A stretch of DNA of 63,587 bases from positions 1 to 63,587 of the forward strand of contig JADLFV010000100.1 in assembly GCA_020849625.1 (NCBI GenBank), read 5' to 3'. The notes below the pieces were generated by a model. It did no database searches and was not told the DNA's origin. It saw nothing but the letters and a program-made list of their open reading frames with translations. Numbering within the stretch: the stretch's first letter is position 1; every line of letters starts with the position of its first letter. The position numbers and the translations under genes are program-made. Source of the stretch: Phycisphaeraceae bacterium. Its GTDB lineage: Bacteria > Planctomycetota > Phycisphaerae > Phycisphaerales > Phycisphaeraceae. Positions 33,112-42,081 of this stretch are shown here, one piece after another.

Positions 33112-35766
33112 TTACACTCCTTGCCCGCCCCGTGAAGGCGCTTCGGTGGATGAACTGGTAACGAGACGCGGCCGTGCAGGCCAGGCGATGATCAGGATCG
33201 ATATGGCCAGGAACAGCAGGGTGAAGATCATTTCGCCGTTGCCCAAGGCGTTGAAACACGTTTCGATGGCCGGGCCAATGCGTTCGGCTTGAATGTCGGC
33301 AGCCACGGGCTTCCAGATTCGTTCGATGGCGTTGCTGCCGTGGTGTTGAAAGATCTCCCCACTCATCATCGCCACCAGGAACAGTCCGCCGCAGCCGAGC
33401 ATGGCTCGCACCACGTGTTCGATGCCATCGCGCACTCTTGCCACGCACATCAATAGGCCGCCCAGGATCAGAAGCAGGATGGCGATGGAAAAACCGATGT
33501 CGTGGACCAGGTTGGGCCAGCCCTCGTAGCCGAAGGTGAGGTTCAGTTCTGAAGCCAGATTGTGATCCATGGGATCGAACACCCCGGCTGCGATCGCCTC
33601 GGGCAGTTGGATCGCCAGAAGCAGCCCGATCACCAGTGACACCAGCATCATCAGAGATGCAACCAGCGAAAGCACGACACTGAAGAAACTAGGCAGCCTG
33701 GGTACGTACTGCGAAGGCGGCACAGGGACGGGTGGCTGCTGCACGGCCACGGGATTGCGCGTCGGCTGCCACTCGCTGATCACGCGCCCGGCCCCGTCGG
33801 TGAAGACACCGCTGGCGATCAGGATCAGGTCGATCAGTTGCCCGATGCCAAGCAGCCCAAACGTCAGCAGCCACAGGATGCCCGTGCCGATCTTGCCGGC
33901 ATAGAAGCGGTGCAGCCCACAGATGGGCAGAAAGATCACGGGCATCAGTGACAGCAGCAGGGCGACCAATCTGCTGCGCGGCGAGACATTGGACGACACC
34001 ACCGCCGAGTAAGCATTGACCGGCTCACTCGTGGCTCGCGCGCCGACCGCACCGCCGACGGTGCGGCTGGAACTGTTTGCAGCCGCGTCGTCACTTGCGG
34101 GGGCGACGCGGTTCACTTCTTCTTCCTCATCCTCGATTGCCCAGTCTTCGGTCACGGTCGGATCGAACGGGCTGAGGGCCTGGCTCGCCAGCATGACCGC
34201 CGCGGGAATGCCGGCCGCCGTGATGCCGCTGACATCACGCACGAAGATGGAAACGATCCAGCCAATGCCGCCGGCCGCAAAGGCGTAACCCAGCGACAAT
34301 CGGTCGGCGCGGCCGGGCGACATCGCCTTATTCCAGTCCAGCAGCAACAGCGGAGCCGCAACGCACAGCAGTAAGCCGATCGGTGTGGCTTTGCCGCTGG
34401 AAACGGCCACTCCCATCAACAGCATGATGAACAGGCCGGCCAGCCAGGCGCATCCGATGGCGATGATGGCAAGGATGAATCGTCGCGTGACCGGTGCTTC
34501 GTCTTTGAGTCCCGGCATGATGTAGGTCATGGCGATCCACAGGCCGGTGTACGCGCCCATGGCCGTCACCACGGTGGTGATCAATCCATGCCACGATTCT
34601 CGCCCGTCAAGCAGACCCGCACCGCCGGAGATCACCAGCAGAGCGATCAACGACAGAACCTTGCGCTTGTTCACCGTCATGGGATCGCGCGAGGGATCGG
34701 CGGTGTGCCCGGTGGGCGCAGGGGATTGTTTGCGGCCGGAGAATCTGGCGTCAATGCGGCGGCCGACAATCTCCAGCTTGCGCTCGACTTGCCTGGCAAC
34801 GCGCTCCAGCTTTTCCTCGATGGGCGAAGTGTCCTGCCGCTTGCGGCTTCGCGAAACGTCGGGATTTGCCGTTGCGGCCACTTGTGCACCAACCTTCAGG
34901 CGACTGCCCGCCTGCGCCGCCACCATGCTCAAATCCGCGGCTGAGAAGCTGACCATGCTCTGCTGGATGCGCTCGGCGCCGAAGACCGTCTCCACCATTT
35001 CGTTGACGCTCTGGTACCGCTGCTGCGGGTCCTTGGCCATCGCCCGCTGAATCGCCCCCCGGAAGGGTTCTTCAATCGCGTCCAGGTCCGGTTCGGTGGA
35101 TAAATGCTTGAGCAGGATTTCACTGGGTGTTTCGCCTGCAAAAGGCACCTTGCCGGTGAGCATCTCGTAGACGATCACGCCCAGGGCGTAGATGTCGATG
35201 CCGCGATCGTAGCGGCCGCCGCCGACCTCGGGGGCCATGTAGTGAACGGTGCCGACGGTGACCGTCTGGCTCTGATGATGATCCGCGCCCCCGGAAATGG
35301 CTTTGCTCAGGCCGTAGTCGCCGATCTTGACGTAGCCGTTTTCGTAGAACACGTTGGCGGGCTTCAGATCGCGGTGGACGATGCCGCAGTCGTGCAGGTA
35401 AATGAGTCCCTTGGCGATCTCGCGCAGGAAGAAGGCGGTCTTCTGCGCACCCAGGCCGGCGGGCGATTCATCGATCAGGTCGCGCAATGACGGCCCGGCC
35501 ACGTATTCCATCAACACGAACGGCTGATTCTTGTCGTTGTGTTTGACGTCGAAGATGGTCACCAGGTGCGGGCTCTTGAGGTTCATGCACTGGCGAATGC
35601 CGCGCAGCTCGATCTGCTCGTAGCCCTGCACGGCTTTGAGGGCGATCTCGCGGCCGGAGTCGCTGACGGCGTAATACACCTCGCCGAACCCGCCGTGACC
35701 CGCGGCGCTCTTGATGGTGTAGCCCGGGAGGGGCTGGTCGCCGGGTTGATATTGATAGGTGTGCAT
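33112..35766 (-). CDS. Serine/threonine protein kinase with TM2 and membrane region
   Basis: The 884-residue product has an N-terminal Hanks-type kinase (residues 15-270). The glycine loop is GHGGFGEVY, the catalytic Lys is in IALKAV, the catalytic loop is [10 protein letters not shown], the metal loop is [10 protein letters not shown] (DYG instead of DFG), and the APE motif is MAPEVGG. A linker is followed by several membrane spans. A TM2 domain ([19 protein letters not shown]) lies near residue 620. It probably signals to the sigma factor encoded two genes downstream, with the FHA protein reading phospho-Thr. Confidence 0.92.
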   Translation of the reverse strand: MHTYQYQPGDQPLPGYTIKSAAGHGGFGEVYYAVSDSGREIALKAVQGYEQIELRGIRQCMNLKSPHLVTIFDVKHNDKNQPFVLMEYVAGPSLRDLIDESPAGLGAQKTAFFLREIAKGLIYLHDCGIVHRDLKPANVFYENGYVKIGDYGLSKAISGGADHHQSQTVTVGTVHYMAPEVGGGRYDRGIDIYALGVIVYEMLTGKVPFAGETPSEILLKHLSTEPDLDAIEEPFRGAIQRAMAKDPQQRYQSVNEMVETVFGAERIQQSMVSFSAADLSMVAAQAGSRLKVGAQVAATANPDVSRSRKRQDTSPIEEKLERVARQVERKLEIVGRRIDARFSGRKQSPAPTGHTADPSRDPMTVNKRKVLSLIALLVISGGAGLLDGRESWHGLITTVVTAMGAYTGLWIAMTYIMPGLKDEAPVTRRFILAIIAIGCAWLAGLFIMLLMGVAVSSGKATPIGLLLCVAAPLLLLDWNKAMSPGRADRLSLGYAFAAGGIGWIVSIFVRDVSGITAAGIPAAVMLASQALSPFDPTVTEDWAIEDEEEEVNRVAPASDDAAANSSSRTVGGAVGARATSEPVNAYSAVVSSNVSPRSRLVALLLSLMPVIFLPICGLHRFYAGKIGTGILWLLTFGLLGIGQLIDLILIASGVFTDGAGRVISEWQPTRNPVAVQQPPVPVPPSQYVPRLPSFFSVVLSLVASLMMLVSLVIGLLLAIQLPEAIAAGVFDPMDHNLASELNLTFGYEGWPNLVHDIGFSIAILLLILGGLLMCVARVRDGIEHVVRAMLGCGGLFLVAMMSGEIFQHHGSNAIERIWKPVAADIQAERIGPAIETCFNALGNGEMIFTLLFLAISILIIAWPARPRLVTSSSTEAPSRGGQGV
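35287..35298 (+). repeat. Variant dispersed motif in the kinase gene
   Basis: GCCCCCGGAAAT differs by one base from the dispersed 12-mer. It encodes AISGGAD in the kinase activation segment, a region of normal length, so it may be chance or an old copy. Confidence 0.35.
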
Positions 35767-35775
35767 GGCAGATTC

Positions 35776-37293
35776 TCAGGCTTCCGTCAGACGCAGCGTC
35801 ACGTCGCCCAGCGTCGTAGACTGGTTCATGTTTAAAGTGGTCGAGCCATCAGCCTGCGGGCAGCACAACTGGCCGTCGCGCAGGTGCAGGATCAACGGCT
35901 GGCCTTCGGTGTCGGCCCGCAGATGACAGGTGTTGGCTGAACCCACCACAAGCTGGCGATCCAGCAGCACGATTCGCCGCAGATCGCCGCGCGGCAGGCG
36001 CGTCCCGGTCAACTCCAGCACGGCACTGGTGCTGGCGGCATGCGGCAGACGAAAACGAAAACGGCAGCGGGGCGATAGCTCGATCTTGTCGCCGTCATTG
36101 AGCAGTTGCTCGCGCGTCGCTTTGCCGTTGACATTCACCGGTTGTTCGCTGCTGACAAAGTAATCCTCCTGGGCCCGGCGGATGGTGAGCACGGGCGCAG
36201 ATGGATCGGCCATCAACCCCACGTCGGGTCGCTGGTTGGAGCTGATCGGGCCGAGGCTGACCGAATCATCGCGCACCACCAGTGCGGCGCTTTGACCGTC
36301 GGCCTGAATGATGAATTGCCTGGGTAACACGACTGTGCCCTTGGAGAGAGGTATCTCCGGCTCACCATGATAAGCGATGGCTGTGCCGGGCCCGACTTTG
36401 ACGCCATGCACAAGTCCCAGCGGCCCGACCTCCAGGGCTTCGCGACTGGCGGCGATGCGGTCCGCCAGTTCAATCGCTTCGTCGATCCACTTCGCCCCCG
36501 GAAGTAACAATTTTACGCGACAAAGCTGTCGCCCGGCCGCACGCACGTCGCCATCATGCAGGGCGGAAGATGCTTCGTTGATCTGTCCAATGGCGTCGCG
36601 CAGTTCGCTGACTTCCATGCGATCCCCGGCCGCCGGTGCAATCGCTTGCAGCAGCACCTTCGCGGTATCAACCCGTCCGTTGTCGACCGCTTGCCGCGCC
36701 TGCGTGACCACTTGTATGGCCAGTTGACCCAGCAGTGACTGCACGCGCGGATCGAACGGGCGCAGTTGGCGGGCCTGGGCCAGGTAATGACCAGCCGCGG
36801 TCCAGTCCTGGCAATCGATGGCGGTGGTCGCCCGTTCGATGGCAGCTTCGGTGCGCGTCTTGTGTAACTCGAACTCGCGCTGGGCCTGGGCCACGTGGCC
36901 GCTGTCGTCGTCCAGGCCGTGCAGCATGGCAGCACCCTGGGTGAGAAAGCCATCGCGGGCATGTCGCCGGGCGTTGTCGAGAAGTTGGGCTCGATCGAAA
37001 CTGCGGCGGCGCTGCTGGTGCATCTGTTCGAGGACCTGGCGACGAAGCTCACTCACCTGCTGATCGTTGGCAGCCAGTTGGCCGGCCCTGGTGCAATCGG
37101 CCAATGCTTCGCTGAGCCGGTCGGCTTCCAGGTGCTGGCGGCCGCGCTCGACGAGGGCTCGGATCAGCTTCGTGGTCAGGCGCTGACCTTCGCGGTGACT
37201 GCGCAGCGATTCGTGCTGCAACAGTTGGTGTGCTTCCTCGAGGCGGCCGTCAGCCAGGGCGCACTGGGCCTGCTTGATGCGCAGGAAGTTCAC
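35776..37293 (-). CDS. TPR-like helical protein with C-terminal FHA-like domain
   Basis: The 505-residue product has helical TPR-like repeats over about residues 1-260 (KQAQCALADGRLEEAHQLLQ, DWTAAGHYLAQARQLRPFDP). The C-terminal half has two FHA-like beta segments, the last being LLDRQLVVGSANTCHLRAD with the Gly-Ser pattern. FHA domains bind phosphothreonine, fitting the kinase gene nine bases downstream. The start is GTG at 37293 because GGGAGGAT lies just upstream; the frame is open to 37308. The copy of the dispersed motif at 36494-36505 encodes LLPGA. Confidence 0.8.
   Translation of the reverse strand: MNFLRIKQAQCALADGRLEEAHQLLQHESLRSHREGQRLTTKLIRALVERGRQHLEADRLSEALADCTRAGQLAANDQQVSELRRQVLEQMHQQRRRSFDRAQLLDNARRHARDGFLTQGAAMLHGLDDDSGHVAQAQREFELHKTRTEAAIERATTAIDCQDWTAAGHYLAQARQLRPFDPRVQSLLGQLAIQVVTQARQAVDNGRVDTAKVLLQAIAPAAGDRMEVSELRDAIGQINEASSALHDGDVRAAGRQLCRVKLLLPGAKWIDEAIELADRIAASREALEVGPLGLVHGVKVGPGTAIAYHGEPEIPLSKGTVVLPRQFIIQADGQSAALVVRDDSVSLGPISSNQRPDVGLMADPSAPVLTIRRAQEDYFVSSEQPVNVNGKATREQLLNDGDKIELSPRCRFRFRLPHAASTSAVLELTGTRLPRGDLRRIVLLDRQLVVGSANTCHLRADTEGQPLILHLRDGQLCCPQADGSTTLNMNQSTTLGDVTLRLTEA
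36494..36532. repeat. Dispersed motif plus 6-bp hairpin in the FHA gene
   Basis: An exact GCCCCCGGAAGT (36494-36505) is followed by GCGACA-AAGC-TGTCGC (36517-36532). The encoded stretch (LCRVKLLLPGAKW) looks natural for the protein, so the insert may be old and adapted. Confidence 0.5.
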
Positions 37294-37380
37294 GGTCGAT
37301 CCTCCCAATCAGGGCGAGCCGCGTCGTGTCGACGCGGATGACGACGGTGCACATGACCGCCGCGACACGTGACGGACGCA

Positions 37381-38226
37381 CTAACGGGTTTCGACCGGGT
37401 TGTCGGAAGTCTGGCCGGCATCGGCGGTGGCGGCAGTCGGCTGCTCGACTGGGCCGTGCAGGTATTCATCGACCTGGGCCAGCAGGTCCGCTTCATCGAC
37501 GACGCTGACTTCGATCGGCTGCACGAAGTCCGACTCCCGCGCCAGCACGCGCTCCGCCACGTCGAGTCGTTTCTTGATCTGGTCGATCAGCTTTTCGGTC
37601 TGGGCCAGTTTGCTGTTGTCCAGTTGCACGCTTGAGCCGACGGAGGCTGCCTGCACCAGACGATACTGGCTGGTGAGCGTCTCGATTTTGTCTTCCAGCA
37701 GCGCCTTCTGACTGCGCGTCTTATCCAGCATCTGCTCGGCTGCGGCCAGTGTCTGCTCGCGCTGCTCCAGCAGACGCTGTTTGCCCGCCAGCACGACTTC
37801 AGCTTCCTTCAGCAGTTCAAAGCGATGCGACAGATCGTCGACCACCTGCTGCCGCGAATATTGCCGGCCGCCGACGTGATAGCTGGTCTGCACCACGTCC
37901 ACCGTGTCACGCAGCTTGGAGATACGTGCCCGCTCTTGGGTCTGCTGTTCAGTGCTCTGAGCGATGTCCTGCTTCAGTGCCGCCAGTTCGACTTCTTCCG
38001 TGGCGATACGCTGAATGTTGGCCTGCATCTCGGGAATAATCTCGTCCAGCAGATCACGAGCCCGAGTCAGTTCAAACTCGATGGGCACCGCGCCCTTGAC
38101 CCGCCCATGCATCAGGTTGAGCGAACTTTTTGCGTAACTGACCAGCTCGTCACCGAAGAGCAACCCTCCGACCAGGGCCAGTCCCACGACCGCCACTGCG
38201 CCACGCACGATCCATTTGCCTATCAT
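37381..38226 (-). CDS. Membrane-anchored coiled-coil protein
   Basis: The 281-residue product has an N-terminal membrane span (residues 4-25, KWIVRGAVAVVGLALVGGLL). A long coiled coil follows (residues 55-215; for example EEVELAALKQDIAQSTEQQT), then an acidic tail. AAGGAG lies before the ATG. It is first gene of the signalling operon, 87 bases ahead of the FHA gene. It resembles PspA-like helical proteins only in general shape. A structural or tension-sensing role is a guess. Confidence 0.8.
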   Translation of the reverse strand: MIGKWIVRGAVAVVGLALVGGLLFGDELVSYAKSSLNLMHGRVKGAVPIEFELTRARDLLDEIIPEMQANIQRIATEEVELAALKQDIAQSTEQQTQERARISKLRDTVDVVQTSYHVGGRQYSRQQVVDDLSHRFELLKEAEVVLAGKQRLLEQREQTLAAAEQMLDKTRSQKALLEDKIETLTSQYRLVQAASVGSSVQLDNSKLAQTEKLIDQIKKRLDVAERVLARESDFVQPIEVSVVDEADLLAQVDEYLHGPVEQPTAATADAGQTSDNPVETR

Positions 38227-38253
38227 CGTAAATCTCCTTTCACAAATAAGTTA

Positions 38254-38286
38254 CCGCAATCGCTGCGGGCGGCGAATGCTGCCCGT
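38254..38286. promoter_or_regulatory. Tandem GC hairpins upstream of the signalling operon
   Basis: CCGCA-ATCGC-TGCGG (38254-38268) overlaps a second imperfect hairpin GGGCGGC/GCTGCCC (about 38267-38284). They lie 28 bases before the coiled-coil gene, in its probable 5' leader. No convincing ECF or sigma-70 promoter could be assigned in 38227-38380. Confidence 0.3.
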
Positions 38287-38380
38287 CTACGTGGGTAGTC
38301 GCATGTTGAGGAGATTTATGACAGTTCGGCTGCGGTGGTTTTGTCGGCGTATCAAACCGGCTCATGCGGGTCGATCGTGA

Positions 38381-40846
38381 TCAGGCTGCGGCCTGTGCCG
38401 ATGTGTCGCCTTTTTCCCACAGCATGCTTTGTAATTGCGCCGGATCTTTCAGCGCCAATAACTGGCGAATGCCCTCGGCGGTGACGGACTTGCTGAACAG
38501 CCAGCCCTGGGCATGGTGGCAGGCCAGCCCCTGCAGCATGGTCAACTGATCCATGGACTCTACGCCCTCGGCCACGACGCTCAGGCCGAGATTGTGCGCC
38601 AGCTCCAGCACCGCGTGCAGGATGCCCGCATAATGGCGCTTGTTTTTCCATTGCCCGTTGACCAGTTGCTGATCGATCTTGATGACATCAAAAGGCAGCA
38701 TGTGCAGGCAGTGCAACGAGGAGTAACCGGTGCCGAAATCGTCCATGGCCAGATGCACGCCGAGCGCTTTTATTTCGTGCAGCACGCTTGCCACCTGATC
38801 CAGATCCTGGGCGATGACATCCTCCGTGACTTCCAGCCACAGGCACTTGGCCGGCAGTTTGTTCTCCGCCAGACCCGCTTTGATATTGGACAACAGGCTG
38901 GGATCGAGCAATTGCCGCCGGGACAGATTCACGCTCACGAACATGTTGCGGCGATCAGGATATTCGTTGCGCCATCGGCCCAGGTCGCGGCAGGCCCGTC
39001 GCAGCACCCACCCGCCGATGCTCTGGATCAGATTCAACTGCTCGGCATAACCGATGAATGTGCCCGGCAGCAGCAAACCTTCCTGCGGATGTCGCCAGCG
39101 CAACAGGGCCTCGACGCCGATCACCTCCGAGGATTCGACACTGATCACCGGCTCGTACTGGACCTCGAATTGCTCTCGGGCCAGCGCTTCGCGCAGATCG
39201 CGTTCGAAATTCAACTGGTGTACCGCCAGGTCGTGCATCTGGCGATTGAACATACGATAGCAACCTTTGCCGGCCTTTTTGGCCTGATACATGGCGGTGT
39301 CGGCGTCACGCAGCACGTCCTGGGGATTGTGATGCCCCGACTCGCTGGTGACGATGCCGACACTGGTGGTGGAGGTCACGTTCTTGCCGACGATCTTGTG
39401 TGGCGCGGTGAACTCAGCCACCAGGCGCTGGGCCATGCGCTCGGCATCCGTCTCGGATTCGATGTCTTCCATCAGCACCACGAATTCATCGCCGCCCAGG
39501 CGAGCGGGCAGACTGAGCCAGCGGCCTTTCTGGTGCGTGTCTCGATCGCCCAGCACGGACCGGATTCTTTCGGCAATGCTGATCAGCAGCGCGTCGCCGG
39601 CCTCGTGGCCCAGGCTGTCGTTGATGACCTTGAAGCCGTCAAAATCCAGGAACAGCACGGCGAACTTGCTCTTGCGGCGTTTGCTGTTGACCATGGTCCG
39701 GTCGAGCTTCTCAATGAAGCATTTGCGGTTGGGCAGGCCGGTCAGGGCGTCGTGATACGCCTCGTGCTGCATGTGGGTTTCGTTCTGTTTCTGCTCCGTG
39801 ATGTCGGTGAAGCTGAGCGTGAGGCTGTCCTGCATTTTCACGGCCGTCAACTGCAACCAGCGATTGTGCCGCTGCCACCAGCGCGATTCCTGGTAGGGAA
39901 CACCGGTGTCCAGCACGCCGCCGAGTTTCTTGGGCAGTTCGCTGTCCCCGAACCAGTGAGCCACCTCGCTGAATCGCCGGCTCATCAACTGCGTTTCGCT
40001 TTCACCCAGCAAGTGCTCCACGGCCGTGCTGGCCAACTGGATTTCAAAGTCCAGCAACTGATGGCTGCGGTCGCGCACCGCCTTGAGCACCAGGACGCCA
40101 CTGAGAGAACTGTCGAGCACGCATCGTAACAGATGACGCAGGGTGTGCAGCTCATTGAGCAGTCGCGGCTGCTTGCGCCTCAGGCGCCGGCCGATCGTTT
40201 GGCACATACTGAGGAACGCTCGAAGCATCTCGATCAGCAGCACCAATCCACCCGCCGCCAGACAAATGCCCGCGATGACGGTGGAGGCCAGGGGGTGATC
40301 CAGCGGCGGCCATTGCTTGAGATTCTGCGGCAGATCGACCACATAAAACATGGCCCCCAGCGGGATCAGAAACACACCAAGCACGAAGGGAGAGGGCGTG
40401 TGGCGCCGACGCCTGTGCTCAGGCGGCGCGGTCCGAGACTCCTGAACGAGCTGCGCCACGGGTTCAGAAGTGATGCTGTGCTTACCGACTAATCCAAGGC
40501 TGCCCATGCTGAAATGGACCAGTTCGCTGAGGCAGCGCATCTGGTCCGCGCTCATGTCAACAAACTGCAAGCCCACGGCATATTCACGGAAGCCCAATCG
40601 CTTGCACCAGGCCACGCTGGCGCTGAGCATCAGCATCGTCTGCGTGTCATTGACCAGTGAGATACGCTGTCTGCCCTTGAGCCGACGGTGAGTGAAGATT
40701 CGGACACCGCCGCAGGAGACGTCCAGCACCCGGCCCAGGTTGCATCGCATCTCTTCCTGGCGAATACGCCCGAAGTGCCGCCGCTCCGACCCATCGCCGG
40801 CGTGCGCTTGATCTTTCTCCTGTGCTTCTGCCATTGACCTCAGCAT
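38381..40846 (-). CDS. PilZ-GGDEF-EAL cyclic-di-GMP protein
   Basis: The 821-residue product combines an N-terminal PilZ domain (residues 20-115; RRHFGRIR and DVSCGGVRI bind c-di-GMP), two membrane spans (near 150-235), a PAS-like segment, an intact GGDEF cyclase (RLGGDEFVVLMED) and an intact EAL phosphodiesterase (GVEALLRWRHP, DDFGTGYSSLHC, VVAEGVES). All three c-di-GMP functions of binding, making and breaking are in one chain. A later start at 40834 (MAEAQEK) has a GAGGT site and is equally plausible. Confidence 0.92.
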   Translation of the reverse strand: MLRSMAEAQEKDQAHAGDGSERRHFGRIRQEEMRCNLGRVLDVSCGGVRIFTHRRLKGRQRISLVNDTQTMLMLSASVAWCKRLGFREYAVGLQFVDMSADQMRCLSELVHFSMGSLGLVGKHSITSEPVAQLVQESRTAPPEHRRRRHTPSPFVLGVFLIPLGAMFYVVDLPQNLKQWPPLDHPLASTVIAGICLAAGGLVLLIEMLRAFLSMCQTIGRRLRRKQPRLLNELHTLRHLLRCVLDSSLSGVLVLKAVRDRSHQLLDFEIQLASTAVEHLLGESETQLMSRRFSEVAHWFGDSELPKKLGGVLDTGVPYQESRWWQRHNRWLQLTAVKMQDSLTLSFTDITEQKQNETHMQHEAYHDALTGLPNRKCFIEKLDRTMVNSKRRKSKFAVLFLDFDGFKVINDSLGHEAGDALLISIAERIRSVLGDRDTHQKGRWLSLPARLGGDEFVVLMEDIESETDAERMAQRLVAEFTAPHKIVGKNVTSTTSVGIVTSESGHHNPQDVLRDADTAMYQAKKAGKGCYRMFNRQMHDLAVHQLNFERDLREALAREQFEVQYEPVISVESSEVIGVEALLRWRHPQEGLLLPGTFIGYAEQLNLIQSIGGWVLRRACRDLGRWRNEYPDRRNMFVSVNLSRRQLLDPSLLSNIKAGLAENKLPAKCLWLEVTEDVIAQDLDQVASVLHEIKALGVHLAMDDFGTGYSSLHCLHMLPFDVIKIDQQLVNGQWKNKRHYAGILHAVLELAHNLGLSVVAEGVESMDQLTMLQGLACHHAQGWLFSKSVTAEGIRQLLALKDPAQLQSMLWEKGDTSAQAAA

Positions 40847-40869
40847 TTCTTTTCAAAGATTGCTACGAC

Positions 40870-41196
40870 TCAACCCGGCTTGCCCGGCATGTCGCGCTGG
40901 ACTCGAGCTAGATTACGAAACAGCAACATAGACAGATTCTCAATCTGACCTTGTGTGATATCGAACTTCACGAAACACACCTTGACGCGGCTGGTTGTGC
41001 TCCTGAAAGCTTTCGCAATGCTGACAGGAATGCCCGGCACAACCGCTACAGGCCCTACACACGTGCGGGGATTTCTCCCATCACATGTATCAATAACTTC
41101 CACCATGTCGGTGCCGCAATGGACAGCAGACCCCCGGCAGTGAGATACGTTGGCGTGAGAATGACCATCGATACCTGTCCCGCTATGACACACCAC
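40870..41196 (-). CDS. Doubtful 108-residue ORF, possible PilZ remnant
   Basis: The gap 40847-41229 has one frame of note. Its C-terminal part (RVKVCFVKFDITQGQIENLS followed by MLLFRNLARVQRDM) resembles the end of PilZ domains, where a VGVEF-type strand is followed by a helix and Phe-Arg. The N-terminal half is not PilZ-like and has no clear start signal. It may be a decayed gene or chance. No other feature is seen in this gap. Confidence 0.25.
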   Translation of the reverse strand: MVCHSGTGIDGHSHANVSHCRGSAVHCGTDMVEVIDTCDGRNPRTCVGPVAVVPGIPVSIAKAFRSTTSRVKVCFVKFDITQGQIENLSMLLFRNLARVQRDMPGKPG

Positions 41197-41211
41197 GCTG
41201 GCACCATTGCG

Positions 41212-41231
41212 GAATCAGTCATGACTGATTC
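41212..41231. promoter_or_regulatory. Perfect 20-bp palindrome at the end of the isomerase gene
   Basis: GAATCAGTCATGACTGATTC is perfectly self-complementary. It overlaps the stop codon of the last gene of the minus-strand catabolic operon by two bases. No T-run follows on the minus strand. It could be a protein-binding site or a transcript-end hairpin. Confidence 0.5.
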
Positions 41232-42057
41232 ACGTCGCTTCCCGCCAGGACTTGCGCACGAAAGCCACGGCATCTCGTATGCCGGGTATGCCGTTGTTGC
41301 CCCATTCCTCAAGACACAGCCAGCCGTCCCACTTGTGCTTTTTGAGGCAGGTGAAGATGTCTGCAAAAGGAACCAGTCCCGTCCCCAGTTGCACGGGATC
41401 CATTTTGCCTTTGGTGCCGATGTCGGCAACGTGAATGGTCAAAACCTTGTCGATGACCCGTTCGAGCACCTCAACCGTCCGATCTTCGCCAGCTACGAGG
41501 ATGTTCGCGGTGTCAAAATTGATGCCGATGCTCGTGTCGCGGACGCCCTCGGCGATCTCCAGAAAGATGTCGGGCGGATTGCAGAAGTCCATGAAATCCC
41601 ATGCTCCGGGCTTGGAGTGGTTTTCAAAGACCAGCGTCACGCCGAGTTCGTCGGCCAGCGGCGCTGCTGCCCGAAGATTCTTAATCGCCCAGGCGACCCC
41701 ATCGTGCCGCGACGTCTGAGGGTGTGCCTGCCCGGCGGTCACGCGCAGGAACTTTGCATTCACCGCCGACGCCAGGGCGATGTCGTGCCGCAGAAATTCC
41801 ATCTCAATGCGTCGCCGGCGGGCATCAGGATGCGTAAAGTCCGGGTAGGTCGTGACCATCGCGATCTGCATGCCGACCTCCGCGAGCTCAGCCTTGACCT
41901 GGGCAATGTACTTCGGCGTGTGGTTCTTCAACTGCACCAGGCCCAGATCGAGCGCATCCAGTTTCATATCCTTGCAGAGACGGGCATACTCCTTGATCGT
42001 CATCTGGCCGCTGATGATGGCGGGAAACAACGTCACGGAAAGGCAGCTCATTTTCAT
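41230..42057 (-). CDS. Sugar phosphate isomerase/epimerase (TIM barrel)
   Basis: The 275-residue product is of the xylose-isomerase-like/AP-endonuclease-2 superfamily. Metal ligands are suggested by TLVFENHSKPGAW (Glu), INFDTANI (Asp), VLTIHVADIG (His/Asp) and WLCLEEWG (Glu). Such enzymes isomerise, epimerise or decarboxylate sugars and sugar acids. It is last gene of the six-gene minus operon, 24 bases after larA. Substrate unknown. Confidence 0.85.
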   Translation of the reverse strand: MKMSCLSVTLFPAIISGQMTIKEYARLCKDMKLDALDLGLVQLKNHTPKYIAQVKAELAEVGMQIAMVTTYPDFTHPDARRRRIEMEFLRHDIALASAVNAKFLRVTAGQAHPQTSRHDGVAWAIKNLRAAAPLADELGVTLVFENHSKPGAWDFMDFCNPPDIFLEIAEGVRDTSIGINFDTANILVAGEDRTVEVLERVIDKVLTIHVADIGTKGKMDPVQLGTGLVPFADIFTCLKKHKWDGWLCLEEWGNNGIPGIRDAVAFVRKSWREAT

Positions 42058-42081
42058 CTGGTCAGACTCCTGTCTCTTCGG

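Noticed and set aside
35054..35066. CCCCCCGGAAGG in the kinase gene, and a similar site at 28553
   Set aside because: They miss the final T and encode ordinary, well-placed residues (EEPFRG and DDPRK).
38227..38380. ECF-type promoter (GAAC...GAC) before the signalling operon
   Set aside because: The spacing between the candidate boxes is too long (over 20 bases).
38513..40129. 538-residue plus-strand frame opposite the GGDEF-EAL gene
   Set aside because: Antisense shadow; no recognisable domain.
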